Origin: Lachnospiraceae bacterium UBA3866
Lineage (GTDB): Bacteria > Bacillota > Clostridia > Lachnospirales > Lachnospiraceae
Reading direction: 5' to 3'
Length of the DNA stretch: 33,392 bases
Assembly: GCA_002392345.1 (NCBI GenBank)
Contig: DGGU01000043.1
Location: 1 to 33,392, forward strand
Made by a program: the position numbers and the translations under genes. Position 1 is the first letter of the stretch. The number at the start of each line of letters is the position of its first letter. Shown here one piece after another: positions 19,291 through 25,828 of this stretch. The notes under the pieces were generated by a model. That model did no database searches, was not told the origin of the DNA, and was given only the letters and a program-made list of their open reading frames with translations.

Positions 19291-20444
19291 TACATAAGTT
19301 ATCAGAAAAAGTTATTAATATAAAACCATCCGGCATAAGGAAGTTTTTTGATCTAGTTGCAGAAAAAAAGGATGTCATATCACTCGGTGTTGGTGAACCT
19401 GATTTTGATACTCCTTGGCATATAAGAGAAGAAGGTATATATGCATTTGAGAAAGGTAGGACTTTCTATACCTCTAATTCAGGACTTAAAGATCTGAGGA
19501 TTGAGATCACTAAGTATCTTAAGAGGAGATATAATCTTGACTATGATGCGATGAGTGAAACTCTCGTTACGGTCGGGGGGTCTGAGGCTATAGACCTTGC
19601 TATAAGAGCAATTGTTAATGATGGCGACGAAGTTATAATACCAGAACCTTGTTATGTGTCTTATAAGCCTTGTGCAATTTTAGCTAATGCAAAACCAGTC
19701 GTTATTGATTTAAAGGTAGAAAATGAGTTTAGGTTAACTGCAGATGAGTTACTAGATGCAACTACAGATAAAACTAAGATTTTAGTTCTACCATTCCCTA
19801 ATAATCCAACTGGTGCAATTATGGAAGAGAAGGATCTTAAAGAAATTGCAAAAGTTTGTATTGAAAAAGACATATATGTTATCACGGATGAGATCTACGC
19901 TGAACTTACTTATAAAGGTAAGCACCATTCTATAGCAGAGATACCTGGAATGAAAGAGAGGACAGTATATATCAATGGTTTTTCTAAAGCCTATGCTATG
20001 ACAGGTTGGAGGCTTGGTTATGCTTGTGCTCCAAATGAAATTATAAGACAGATGACTAAGATTCATCAATTTGCTATCATGTGTGCGCCAACGATAAGCC
20101 AATATGCAGCTATTGAAGCACTTAAGAATGGTGATAGAGATGTTGAGATGATGAAGGAATCTTATAATCAGAGAAGACTTTTCCTAATTGAGTCGTTTAA
20201 AGAGATAGGATTACCATGTTTTGAACCATTTGGTGCATTTTATGTGTTCCCATGTATAAAGAAATACAATATGACATCAGAAGAATTTGCAATGAAATTC
20301 CTTGAAGAAGAAAATGTTGCTGTAGTACCTGGCTCTGCATTTGGTGACAGCGGAGAGGGCTTCCTTCGTATATCTTATGCTTATTCTATAGAGAATCTTA
20401 AAGTGGCATTTGAAAAATTAAAAAGATTTGTAAGTAAGTTATAA
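19287..20444 (+). CDS. Class I/II PLP-dependent aminotransferase
   Basis: 385 residues of fold-type I aminotransferase, subgroup I-gamma by pattern. The PLP lysine is K234 in NGFSKAYAMTGWRLGY. Other signatures are VTVGGSEAIDLA (PLP phosphate contact), PNNPTGA, VITDEIYAELTY and the carboxylate-binding Arg in EGFLRISYAYS. Likely substrates are aromatic or branched amino acids or aspartate with 2-oxoglutarate, but this cannot be fixed from sequence. It is translationally coupled to the Lrp regulator and only 5 nt precede the selenium gene block, so it may be co-transcribed with that block. Confidence 0.94.
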   Translation: MIHKLSEKVINIKPSGIRKFFDLVAEKKDVISLGVGEPDFDTPWHIREEGIYAFEKGRTFYTSNSGLKDLRIEITKYLKRRYNLDYDAMSETLVTVGGSEAIDLAIRAIVNDGDEVIIPEPCYVSYKPCAILANAKPVVIDLKVENEFRLTADELLDATTDKTKILVLPFPNNPTGAIMEEKDLKEIAKVCIEKDIYVITDEIYAELTYKGKHHSIAEIPGMKERTVYINGFSKAYAMTGWRLGYACAPNEIIRQMTKIHQFAIMCAPTISQYAAIEALKNGDRDVEMMKESYNQRRLFLIESFKEIGLPCFEPFGAFYVFPCIKKYNMTSEEFAMKFLEEENVAVVPGSAFGDSGEGFLRISYAYSIENLKVAFEKLKRFVSKL

Positions 20445-20449
20445 AGTTT

Positions 20450-21667
20450 ATGGCATATGTTATAGCCATATGTGGCGCTGGTGGTAAGACAACCTTATGT
20501 AAGAAGCTTGCAGAGGATTATAGACAGAAGGGGAAGAGAGTTGCTATACTCACTACAACTCATATGTGGCATGAAAATGAAATAAATAGTATTAATTCGC
20601 TTAGTGAGATAGATCATTCTAAGATTTATTATTTTGGGGAAGTAGTTGGAGATAAGATAGCATCAGTTAGTGATGCAGATTATAAGCTTATCTGTGATAA
20701 GTTTGATTATGTTGTAGTTGAAGCTGATGGCAGCAAGATGATGCCACTTAAGATCCCAAGAATTGGTGAACCTGTCATACCGGATAATGTAGATGAGATT
20801 ATAATTACAATGGGATTATCAAGCGTTGGTAGGGAAATTGGTGCAGTCTGCCATAGATATGCCGAAGGAGTTGTAAGCCATGTAAGCCCGAATAAGCAAT
20901 ATGATCCATCTACTATAGTTAGTGAAGATATAATTGATAGTATTATAGATACATATTATGTTAAACCATTATCAGCGAAATTCAAAAATGCTAAAATCGT
21001 AATTAAGAAGATTGATTTTGCTAAATCCGATAATTATAGTAGAATCAAAAAACTTGCTCTAGTTCTCTGTGCATCAGGTTTTTCAAAAAGATTTGGAGAT
21101 GAAAATAAACTTTTTGCACTTATATCTACTAAACCTTTATATAAAGTGATGATTAATAAGTTGCTTTCGACTAAGGATTTGCTTATTGATAAGTTTTCTA
21201 AAGAATTATCGTATGATGATGTAACTATCGATATAGGAGTTGTAACTCAATTTGACGAGATTATTAAAGACTTTGAATACGTCGATAGAATTATAATGAT
21301 AAAAAACCATGAGGCGGAAAAAGGACTTTCGTCATCTATAAAAGTTGGGATCAACAGATTTAAAGATCATGATGCCATAATGTTTATAAATTCAGATATC
21401 CCAAAACTACCAGTAAGGGAATTAACATTATATCTATATAATAGCATCTTGAGTAATAATGATATATCATGTATGTATACTGATGGACCTAAAAATCCAG
21501 CTTATTTTGAAAAAAAATATTTTGATGAGATTTTAAAAATTGAAGGCGACAAAGGACCAAGAGAATTATTAGTTAAGTATAAAAAAATAACTTATAAATA
21601 TCATATAGACGAGAAATATCTATATGACATTGATAGTAAAGGAGATCTAGAAAATCTATGGAATTAA
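20450..21667 (+). CDS. Fusion of YqeC (selenium-dependent Mo hydroxylase maturation) and a MocA-like nucleotidyltransferase
   Basis: 405 residues with two domains. Residues 1 to about 195 match YqeC: a P-loop-like CGAGGKTT at 8-15, LTTTHMW, VVVEADGSKMMPLK and CHRYAEGVVSHVSP. From about residue 203 a second domain begins with LCASGFSKRFGDENKLF, the nucleotide-binding signature of MocA/MobA-like molybdopterin nucleotidyltransferases. YqeC is a marker of the trait that puts selenium into molybdenum hydroxylases; MocA makes the cytosine-dinucleotide form of the cofactor those enzymes use. In many genomes the two are separate neighbours; here they form one reading frame. It overlaps yqeB by 10 nt. 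Confidence 0.9.
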   Translation: MAYVIAICGAGGKTTLCKKLAEDYRQKGKRVAILTTTHMWHENEINSINSLSEIDHSKIYYFGEVVGDKIASVSDADYKLICDKFDYVVVEADGSKMMPLKIPRIGEPVIPDNVDEIIITMGLSSVGREIGAVCHRYAEGVVSHVSPNKQYDPSTIVSEDIIDSIIDTYYVKPLSAKFKNAKIVIKKIDFAKSDNYSRIKKLALVLCASGFSKRFGDENKLFALISTKPLYKVMINKLLSTKDLLIDKFSKELSYDDVTIDIGVVTQFDEIIKDFEYVDRIIMIKNHEAEKGLSSSIKVGINRFKDHDAIMFINSDIPKLPVRELTLYLYNSILSNNDISCMYTDGPKNPAYFEKKYFDEILKIEGDKGPRELLVKYKKITYKYHIDEKYLYDIDSKGDLENLWN

Positions 21668-22539
21668 ATAAGAAACTTATCCTAGTAAGAGGAGCAGGGG
21701 ATCTTGCTTCTGGCATTATATGGTCGCTTGCCTATGCTGGACTTAGAGTAGTAGCTGTTGATATAGAGAAGCCATCTTGTATAAGGACGACGGTGTCATA
21801 TTCTGATGCCATATATGATGGTACTAAGACTTTGAATGGTTTAACTTGTGTACATGTGACAGATGTTAATGACATAGAATACATTCATGAGCAAGGTAAA
21901 ATTGCTCTTATGATTGATAAAGAAGCAGAGATTTTAAAAACTATAAAGTTTGATGTGGTAGTCGATGCGATTTTGGCAAAGAGAAATACGGGCACTACTA
22001 TAGATATGGCAGATATTGTGATAGGGGTTGGACCTGGATTTACTGCAGGTATAGATTGTCATTATGCCATAGAAACTATGAGAGGACATACTTTGGGGAC
22101 TATCTATGAAACAGGATCGCCTATACCAGACACTGGAACACCTGGACTCATAGCATCTCATAGCAGTGATAGAGTCATGCACTCACCTTGCGAAGGGATA
22201 TTTCATAATGTCCATAAGATTGGTGACATAGTTATGAAGGGGGAAGTGCTTTCAAATGTAGAAGAGTATGTAGATGGAAAGCCAACTGGTAAGATGGTAG
22301 AATTATATGCGAGCATAGATGGACTACTTAGGGGGATTTTGAGAGATGGATTCTATGCGAGAAATGGACTAAAATGCGCTGACATAGACCCGAGAATATC
22401 TGAACACGATAATGCATTTACTATATCAGATAAGTCAAGAGCTATAGGTAATGCAACTTTATGTGCAGTTCTTCATGGACTAAGTGCTATTGAAGAAAGA
22501 GAGAATAAATTTTTTAAATTGGAGTATTTGAATGTTTGA
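21658..22539 (+). CDS. yqeB: Selenium-dependent molybdenum hydroxylase system protein YqeB (EF2563 family)
   Basis: 293 residues. The N-terminal Rossmann-like start VRGAGDLASGIIWSLAYAGL and the central segment VDAILAKRNTGT...VIGVGPGFTAG are the recognisable YqeB pattern, as is RGHTLG followed by the small barrel-like region HSPCEGIFH. YqeB is a genomic marker of SDMH and is thought to act in making or inserting the selenium-containing cofactor; its reaction is not settled. AAAGGAGA upstream supports ATG 21658, and overlaps with both neighbours (10 nt and 8 nt) make co-translation certain. Confidence 0.93.
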   Translation: MELNKKLILVRGAGDLASGIIWSLAYAGLRVVAVDIEKPSCIRTTVSYSDAIYDGTKTLNGLTCVHVTDVNDIEYIHEQGKIALMIDKEAEILKTIKFDVVVDAILAKRNTGTTIDMADIVIGVGPGFTAGIDCHYAIETMRGHTLGTIYETGSPIPDTGTPGLIASHSSDRVMHSPCEGIFHNVHKIGDIVMKGEVLSNVEEYVDGKPTGKMVELYASIDGLLRGILRDGFYARNGLKCADIDPRISEHDNAFTISDKSRAIGNATLCAVLHGLSAIEERENKFFKLEYLNV

Positions 22540-23431
22540 TAATATCTTTAGCAGGGCAATTGAATGTCTTGAAGCAAATGAAGACTTAGAACTGGTGGAG
22601 ATCGTAAAATCATCAGCAACAGGCACTCCTCGTAAAGAAGGCGCTGTTATGTTTGTTGATTTAAACGCTGAAAGCATTGGGACGGTTGGTGGTGGAAATG
22701 TAGAGTATCAGGCGACTTTACATGCCAAAGACCTTCTTAACAAAAAAGAGAGTGGTGAGAAAACATATAATCTTAGCCAGAAAGAGGCAGAGAATATAGG
22801 CATGGTTTGCGGAGGCGAGAGTCATCTTAAGTTTACCTATCTTACTAATGATGAAAAATCAAAAGACATCATAAAAGAATTAAAAAAGAAAAATGAGAGC
22901 AAGAACACAGTGTATATCTTTGGCGCAGGACATGTCAGTATGGAACTTGCAAAAATCCTTAAGTATGTAGAGTTTAATGTAGTTGTATGGGATGATAGGG
23001 ATAATTTTGCAAATGAGGAGAGATTCCCGGATGCCAATAAAGTTATATGTGAGCCTATGGAAAATATTACTGATAAGATTAGTATAACTGATAAAGATTT
23101 TGTAGTTATAATGACAAGAGGCCATGTATATGATTATATTGTTGAAAAACAAGTGCTTAATTCAAAAGCTGCTTATATTGGTGTCATAGGAAGTAGAAGT
23201 AAGAATAAAGTGTTGAGAGAAAAACTGATCGATGATGGCTTCACAGAGGAAAGGATAGATAACGTTTTAGCACCGATTGGCCTTCCTATAGCTGCAGAGA
23301 CACCAGAGGAGATTGCTATATCTATAGCTGGAGAGCTTATACTTTTTAGATCAAGACTTGAAGGCCGTAGAAAAGTGATGGAAGAAAATAAACTGGTGGA
23401 TTTATATAAGGAGAGAGGGGTTAGCATATAA
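22532..23431 (+). CDS. xdhC: XdhC/CoxI-family molybdenum hydroxylase maturation protein
   Basis: 299 residues with both XdhC halves: an N-terminal part with GTVGGGNVEY (50-59) and MVCGGE (91-96, conserved Cys) and a C-terminal Rossmann part opening with VYIFGAGHVSMELAKIL (about 127-143) and containing GVIGSRSKN. XdhC proteins bind the molybdenum cofactor, help sulfurate or selenate it and hand it to xanthine-dehydrogenase-type enzymes. TTGGAG lies about 8 nt before ATG 22532 inside the yqeB end. Neighbourhood with YqeB and YqeC points to the selenium version of this job. Confidence 0.94.
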   Translation: MFDNIFSRAIECLEANEDLELVEIVKSSATGTPRKEGAVMFVDLNAESIGTVGGGNVEYQATLHAKDLLNKKESGEKTYNLSQKEAENIGMVCGGESHLKFTYLTNDEKSKDIIKELKKKNESKNTVYIFGAGHVSMELAKILKYVEFNVVVWDDRDNFANEERFPDANKVICEPMENITDKISITDKDFVVIMTRGHVYDYIVEKQVLNSKAAYIGVIGSRSKNKVLREKLIDDGFTEERIDNVLAPIGLPIAAETPEEIAISIAGELILFRSRLEGRRKVMEENKLVDLYKERGVSI

Positions 23432-23434
23432 TTT

Positions 23435-23785
23435 ATGGCTAAAGTATCTTATAAAAAATTCAGAATGAAGCCCCGCATTACTCTCGTTAGTGATGAGAAG
23501 TTTTTTGGTAGGGGCGTATCAGAGTTACTTAGACTTATTGACAAATCAGGTACTATGCAGGAAGCTTGCAAGATTATGGATATGTCATACTCTAAGGCTT
23601 GGAAGATTATAAAAAGGGTTGAGAAAGAACTTGGATGCAAAATTATAACTGCAAAATCAGGTGGCGTCAAAGGAGGCACTACAATTTTGACTGATGAAGC
23701 AAGAGATCTTGTAAGTAGATTTGACAGTATGGAAGAAGATGTTGCTAAGTACACTGAGAGAGCATTCAAGAAATATTTTTTATAG
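23435..23785 (+). CDS. ModE-type winged helix DNA-binding protein without molybdate domain
   Basis: 116 residues, matching only the N-terminal LysR-like winged helix of ModE (SELLRLIDKSGTMQEACKIMDMSYSKAWKIIKRVEKELG). The C-terminal Mop/TOBE molybdate-binding domains of full ModE are absent. Residues following the helix (SGGVKGGTTILTDEA) are the usual ModE wing. Its position directly after xdhC suggests control of molybdenum or selenium hydroxylase genes. How it would sense metal without the Mop domains is open. It starts 3 nt after the xdhC stop and is followed without a gap by the DUF3343 gene. Confidence 0.9.
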   Translation: MAKVSYKKFRMKPRITLVSDEKFFGRGVSELLRLIDKSGTMQEACKIMDMSYSKAWKIIKRVEKELGCKIITAKSGGVKGGTTILTDEARDLVSRFDSMEEDVAKYTERAFKKYFL

Positions 23786-24022
23786 ATGTTAAAGAAAGAA
23801 AAAAAACTAATAATCACATATCATACTTCTAATATGGCCTTTGCAACAGAAAAAGTGTGTAAGGAAGCTAAAATCATAGGGGAGCTTATATCTGCACCAA
23901 GAAAACTATCAGCAGATTGTGGCATCTCGTATGCCACAGATGTTGGTAATAGGGATAAAATTGAGGAAGTTTTAAGTAAGAATAAGATTGAGTATGATAG
24001 GATAGTGGAGTTAGAAGTATAG
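23786..24022 (+). CDS. DUF3343 small protein, putative Se/S carrier, copy 1
   Basis: 78 residues of the DUF3343 family: an N-terminal strand (KLIITYHTSNMAFATEKVCKEA), the motif APRKLSADCGISYA with an invariant-looking Cys-Gly (C45-G46), and a final strand with YDRIVEL. The single Cys after a short loop resembles a persulfide or selenide carrier, and the family is often annotated that way; direct function is not established. It starts immediately after the ModE-like stop. The stop codon TAG at 24020-24022 forms part of the 5' arm of the terminator that closes this block. Confidence 0.85.
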   Translation: MLKKEKKLIITYHTSNMAFATEKVCKEAKIIGELISAPRKLSADCGISYATDVGNRDKIEEVLSKNKIEYDRIVELEV

Positions 24023-24042
24023 GGGGGTCACCCCTATTTTTT
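24019..24042 (+). terminator. Rho-independent terminator of the SDMH block
   Basis: Stem TAGGGG (24020-24025) and CCCCTA (24031-24036) with loop GGTCA, followed by a U-tract to 24042. It overlaps the DUF3343 stop codon. Confidence 0.8.
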
Positions 24043-24046
24043 GCAC

Positions 24047-24074
24047 TTGATTTTTATGTTATTTTTGTTATAAT
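24047..24074 (+). promoter_or_regulatory. Promoter of the structured RNA / yedE leader
   Basis: TTGATT at 24047-24052, 16-nt spacer, perfect TATAAT at 24069-24074. Transcription would start near 24081. It follows the terminator of the previous block at once. Confidence 0.65.
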
Positions 24075-24112
24075 ATAACCATCGAAAAAGATTCTATTAA
24101 TAATACTTTAAT

Positions 24113-24150
24113 GGGCACCTCGAAAAACTCCGTTTTTCGAGTATGTGCCC
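24113..24150 (+). other. Long stem-loop in the yedE leader RNA
   Basis: GGGCAC (24113-24118) pairs with GTGCCC (24145-24150) and CTCGAAAAAC (24119-24128) with GTTTTTCGAG (24132-24141), giving 16 bp with loop TCC and a 3-nt bulge TAT on the 3' side. No U-tract follows, so it is not a terminator. Confidence 0.75.
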
Positions 24151-24154
24151 GGTT

Positions 24155-24218
24155 GGAACCTTAAATGCGTCGCATTTTATGAAAGCAAGCTTTCAAAAAT
24201 GCTCCTTTTAGAGGTTCC
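24155..24218 (+). other. Multibranch RNA domain in the yedE leader
   Basis: Closing helix GGAACCT (24155-24161) with AGGTTCC (24212-24218). Inside are two hairpins: AAATGC/GCATTT (24163-24168 with 24172-24177) and GAAAGC-AA-GCTTTC (24181-24194). The arrangement looks like a three-way junction. Confidence 0.6.
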
Positions 24219-24254
24219 CTAATTACAATTTAATATATGAATTTCATTAGATAG

Positions 24255-24304
24255 GGGATTTTCTCTGGTGAGAGTGAGTGTAGGTTCGATTCCTATAGAT
24301 TCCG
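24255..24304 (+). ncRNA. tRNA-Sec-like element lacking anticodon and variable arms
   Basis: Acceptor-like GGGATTT (24255-24261) pairs with AGATTCC (24297-24303; two G-U pairs) and is followed by G304, the discriminator base usual for tRNA-Sec. The D-arm-like stem TCTC/GAGA (24262-24265 and 24270-24273), extendable by a T-G pair, carries the 4-nt loop TGGT, which keeps the GG pair used in the tRNA elbow; a long D-stem with a tiny loop is the hallmark of tRNA-Sec. The T-arm GTAGG-TTCGATT-CCTAT (24280-24296) is canonical. Only 5 nt (TGAGT) separate the D- and T-arms, so the anticodon and long variable arms are absent. ACCA follows instead of CCA. Either a deleted selC remnant or a tRNA mimic; it is not a working decoding tRNA. 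Confidence 0.45.
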
Positions 24305-24363
24305 ACCATGTATCTTATGCAAAGGATGGTTGAAACAGTTTTTTTTCGTTTCCATTTTTAATG

Positions 24364-24393
24364 AGATTCTTTTGTTGCTAAAGAATCTTTTTT
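24364..24393 (+). terminator. Intrinsic terminator between the structured RNA and yedE
   Basis: AGATTCTTT (24364-24372) and AAAGAATCT (24380-24388) form a perfect 9-bp stem with loop TGTTGCT, followed by TTTTT. It is 40 nt before the yedE start, so it ends the upstream RNA or attenuates yedE. Confidence 0.85.
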
Positions 24394-24434
24394 ATTGTTA
24401 AGGGAATGTTTCCTTAAAAAATGGGAGGAGTTTT

Positions 24435-25589
24435 ATGAGTAAAAAAATCAATCCGCTTATTATTGTTACTGGATTAATAATCGGCATCGCAGCGATACTA
24501 CTTACAAAATATGGCAACCCTAAGAATATGGGTTTCTGTATTGCATGTTTCATTAGAGACATAGCAGGTACAACAAAACTACATACAGCACCTGTTGTGC
24601 AGTATCTAAGACCTGAGATAGTTGGTATAGTTCTTGGATCAAGCATCATGGCATTTGCATCAGGTGAATGGAGAGCTAAAGGTGGTTCAAGTCCAGCACT
24701 TAGATTTATACTTGGTTTCATGGTTATGATCGGAGCACTTATCTTCCTTGGTTGCCCACTTCGTATGGTTATAAGAATGGGTGGTGGAGACTTAAATGCT
24801 TTTGTAGGACTTGCAGGATTTGTGGTTGGAATTCTTATTGGTGTTTTGTTCTTAAAGAAAGGATTTGAGTTAAAGAGAAATTATGACACAGCAAATCTTG
24901 ATGGTTTAGTTTTGCCAATTGTTCTTATCATACTTTTTGTACTTTTCATGATCGCATGGCCAACATTATCAAAGTACGTTGCAGATGTGAAAGCTGAAGT
25001 TGAAGGTGCAACTAATAGCACACCATTTGCTATATCTACATCTGGGCCTGGTTCTATGCATGCACCAATTATCATGGCACTCGCTTTTGGTTTAATTGTT
25101 GGTGTTCTCGCACAGAAATCTCGTATGTGCATGGTTGGCGGAATTCGTGACATAGTACTTTTTAAGAATTTTAATCTTATTACAGGTTTCGTCGCAGTAT
25201 TTGTAGCAGTGCTTGTTGGAAATATCGTACTTGGCAATTTTAAAGGTTTCTCAGTTCAATCTCAACCTATAGCTCACTCAAGCGAGATTTGGAACTTCCT
25301 TGGTATGGTTATAGTTGGTTGGGGTTCATGCCTTCTTGGCGGTTGTCCACTTCGTCAACTTATACTTTCAGGTGAAGGCAATGCTGATTCAGCTATAACA
25401 GTTATCGGTATGCTTGTGGGTGCTGCATTTGCACATAACTTCTCACTTGCAGGTGGGGCAGATCCTGGTATGGTTGATGGAGTATATAAAGTATTCGAAC
25501 TTAATGCTAATGGAAAGTTTGCAGCTATATGTTGCCTAATTGCTTTACTTATAATATCAGTTACAAATCTTAACAAAGTAGAGGAATAA
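24435..25589 (+). CDS. yedE: YedE-family membrane transporter linked to selenium/sulfur metabolism
   Basis: 384 residues with about ten transmembrane helices in two YeeE/YedE-type halves. The family's conserved cysteines are all present: GFCIACFIRD (C35, C38), LGCPLRMV (C107), SRMCMVGGIRD (C232) and LGGCPLRQL (C304), i.e. each half has an MC/C-x-x-C element and a GCPLR loop. YeeE-type proteins import thiosulfate through such cysteines; YedE is the branch that co-occurs with selenium genes and is annotated as a probable selenium transporter. GGGAGGAG precedes ATG 24435. A small TTAAGG/CCTTAA hairpin (24398-24417) lies between the upstream terminator and the SD. Confidence 0.93.
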   Translation: MSKKINPLIIVTGLIIGIAAILLTKYGNPKNMGFCIACFIRDIAGTTKLHTAPVVQYLRPEIVGIVLGSSIMAFASGEWRAKGGSSPALRFILGFMVMIGALIFLGCPLRMVIRMGGGDLNAFVGLAGFVVGILIGVLFLKKGFELKRNYDTANLDGLVLPIVLIILFVLFMIAWPTLSKYVADVKAEVEGATNSTPFAISTSGPGSMHAPIIMALAFGLIVGVLAQKSRMCMVGGIRDIVLFKNFNLITGFVAVFVAVLVGNIVLGNFKGFSVQSQPIAHSSEIWNFLGMVIVGWGSCLLGGCPLRQLILSGEGNADSAITVIGMLVGAAFAHNFSLAGGADPGMVDGVYKVFELNANGKFAAICCLIALLIISVTNLNKVEE

Positions 25590-25590
25590 T

Positions 25591-25794
25591 ATGGTAGATG
25601 CAAGAGGTTATGCCTGTCCAAAACCAGTACTTATGACTGAGGCAGAAATCAATAAGACTAATGCCGACGAGATCATAGTACTTGTTGACAACAGGACAGC
25701 AGAAAATAATGTAGCCAATTTTGCAATGTCAAAAGGCTACAAAGTAACACATGACCGCGAAGGTCGAGATTTTAAATTAATATTAAAGAAGTAA
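25591..25794 (+). CDS. Single-domain YedF/TusA-like sulfur (selenium) carrier
   Basis: 67 residues forming one SirA/TusA fold: VDARGYACPKPVLMTEAEIN with the catalytic Cys9 in the CPxP motif, then VLVDNRTAENNVANFAMSKGY and a last strand FKLILKK. The YedF proteins found with YedE in selenium-using bacteria are usually about 200 residues, with this domain followed by a DsrE-like domain; here the gene stops after the first domain at a clean TAA. It starts 1 nt after the yedE stop. It probably carries persulfide or selenide delivered by YedE or by the downstream desulfurase-like enzyme. Confidence 0.9.
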   Translation: MVDARGYACPKPVLMTEAEINKTNADEIIVLVDNRTAENNVANFAMSKGYKVTHDREGRDFKLILKK

Positions 25795-25798
25795 ATAT

Positions 25799-25822
25799 AG
25801 GGGCGAGTTATGTGAGCCCGAA
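25799..25822 (+). repeat. Short intergenic hairpin repeat before the desulfurase-like gene
   Basis: AGGGGCGAGTTATGTGAGCC continues with CGAA. GGGC (25801-25804) pairs with GCCC (25816-25819), with possible G-A pairs inside. It ends 6 nt before ATG 25829 and replaces a normal SD. Copies with the same AGGGGYRAG...CCCGA frame occur at 26999 and 27319. Confidence 0.55.
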
Positions 25823-25828
25823 TATTAT

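Larger units (their letters stand above)
24081..24393 (+). ncRNA. Structured, independently bounded RNA upstream of yedE (no coding potential seen)
   Basis: About 313 nt bounded by a promoter (24047-24074) and an intrinsic terminator (24364-24393), without a convincing reading frame. In order it holds a 16-bp stem-loop (24113-24150), a closed multibranch domain (24155-24218), a tRNA-like element (24255-24304), an unstructured A/T-rich linker with a run of eight T (about 24340-24347), and the terminator. AAAAAGATTCT at 24085-24095 is an exact complement of AGAATCTTTTT at 24382-24392, the 3' arm and U-tract of the terminator. The RNA can therefore either form the terminator or close on itself through an 11-bp helix. 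It may be a stand-alone RNA, or an attenuating leader of yedE. No riboswitch class I know matches it. Confidence 0.5.

Noticed and set aside
24113..24150. Stem-loop as a transcription terminator
   Set aside because: The stem is followed by GGTTGG, not by a run of U.
24081..24308. Structured RNA ending in a T-arm read as a tmRNA (ssrA)
   Set aside because: The acceptor 5' strand lies right beside the T-arm, not at the RNA 5' end, there is no tag reading frame ending in the usual ALAA-like peptide, and the length is too short.
24081..24393. T-box or known riboswitch leader for yedE
   Set aside because: No T-box sequence (AGGGTGGNACCGCG-like) and no conserved core of a riboswitch class I can recall; yedE is not an amino-acid or synthetase gene.
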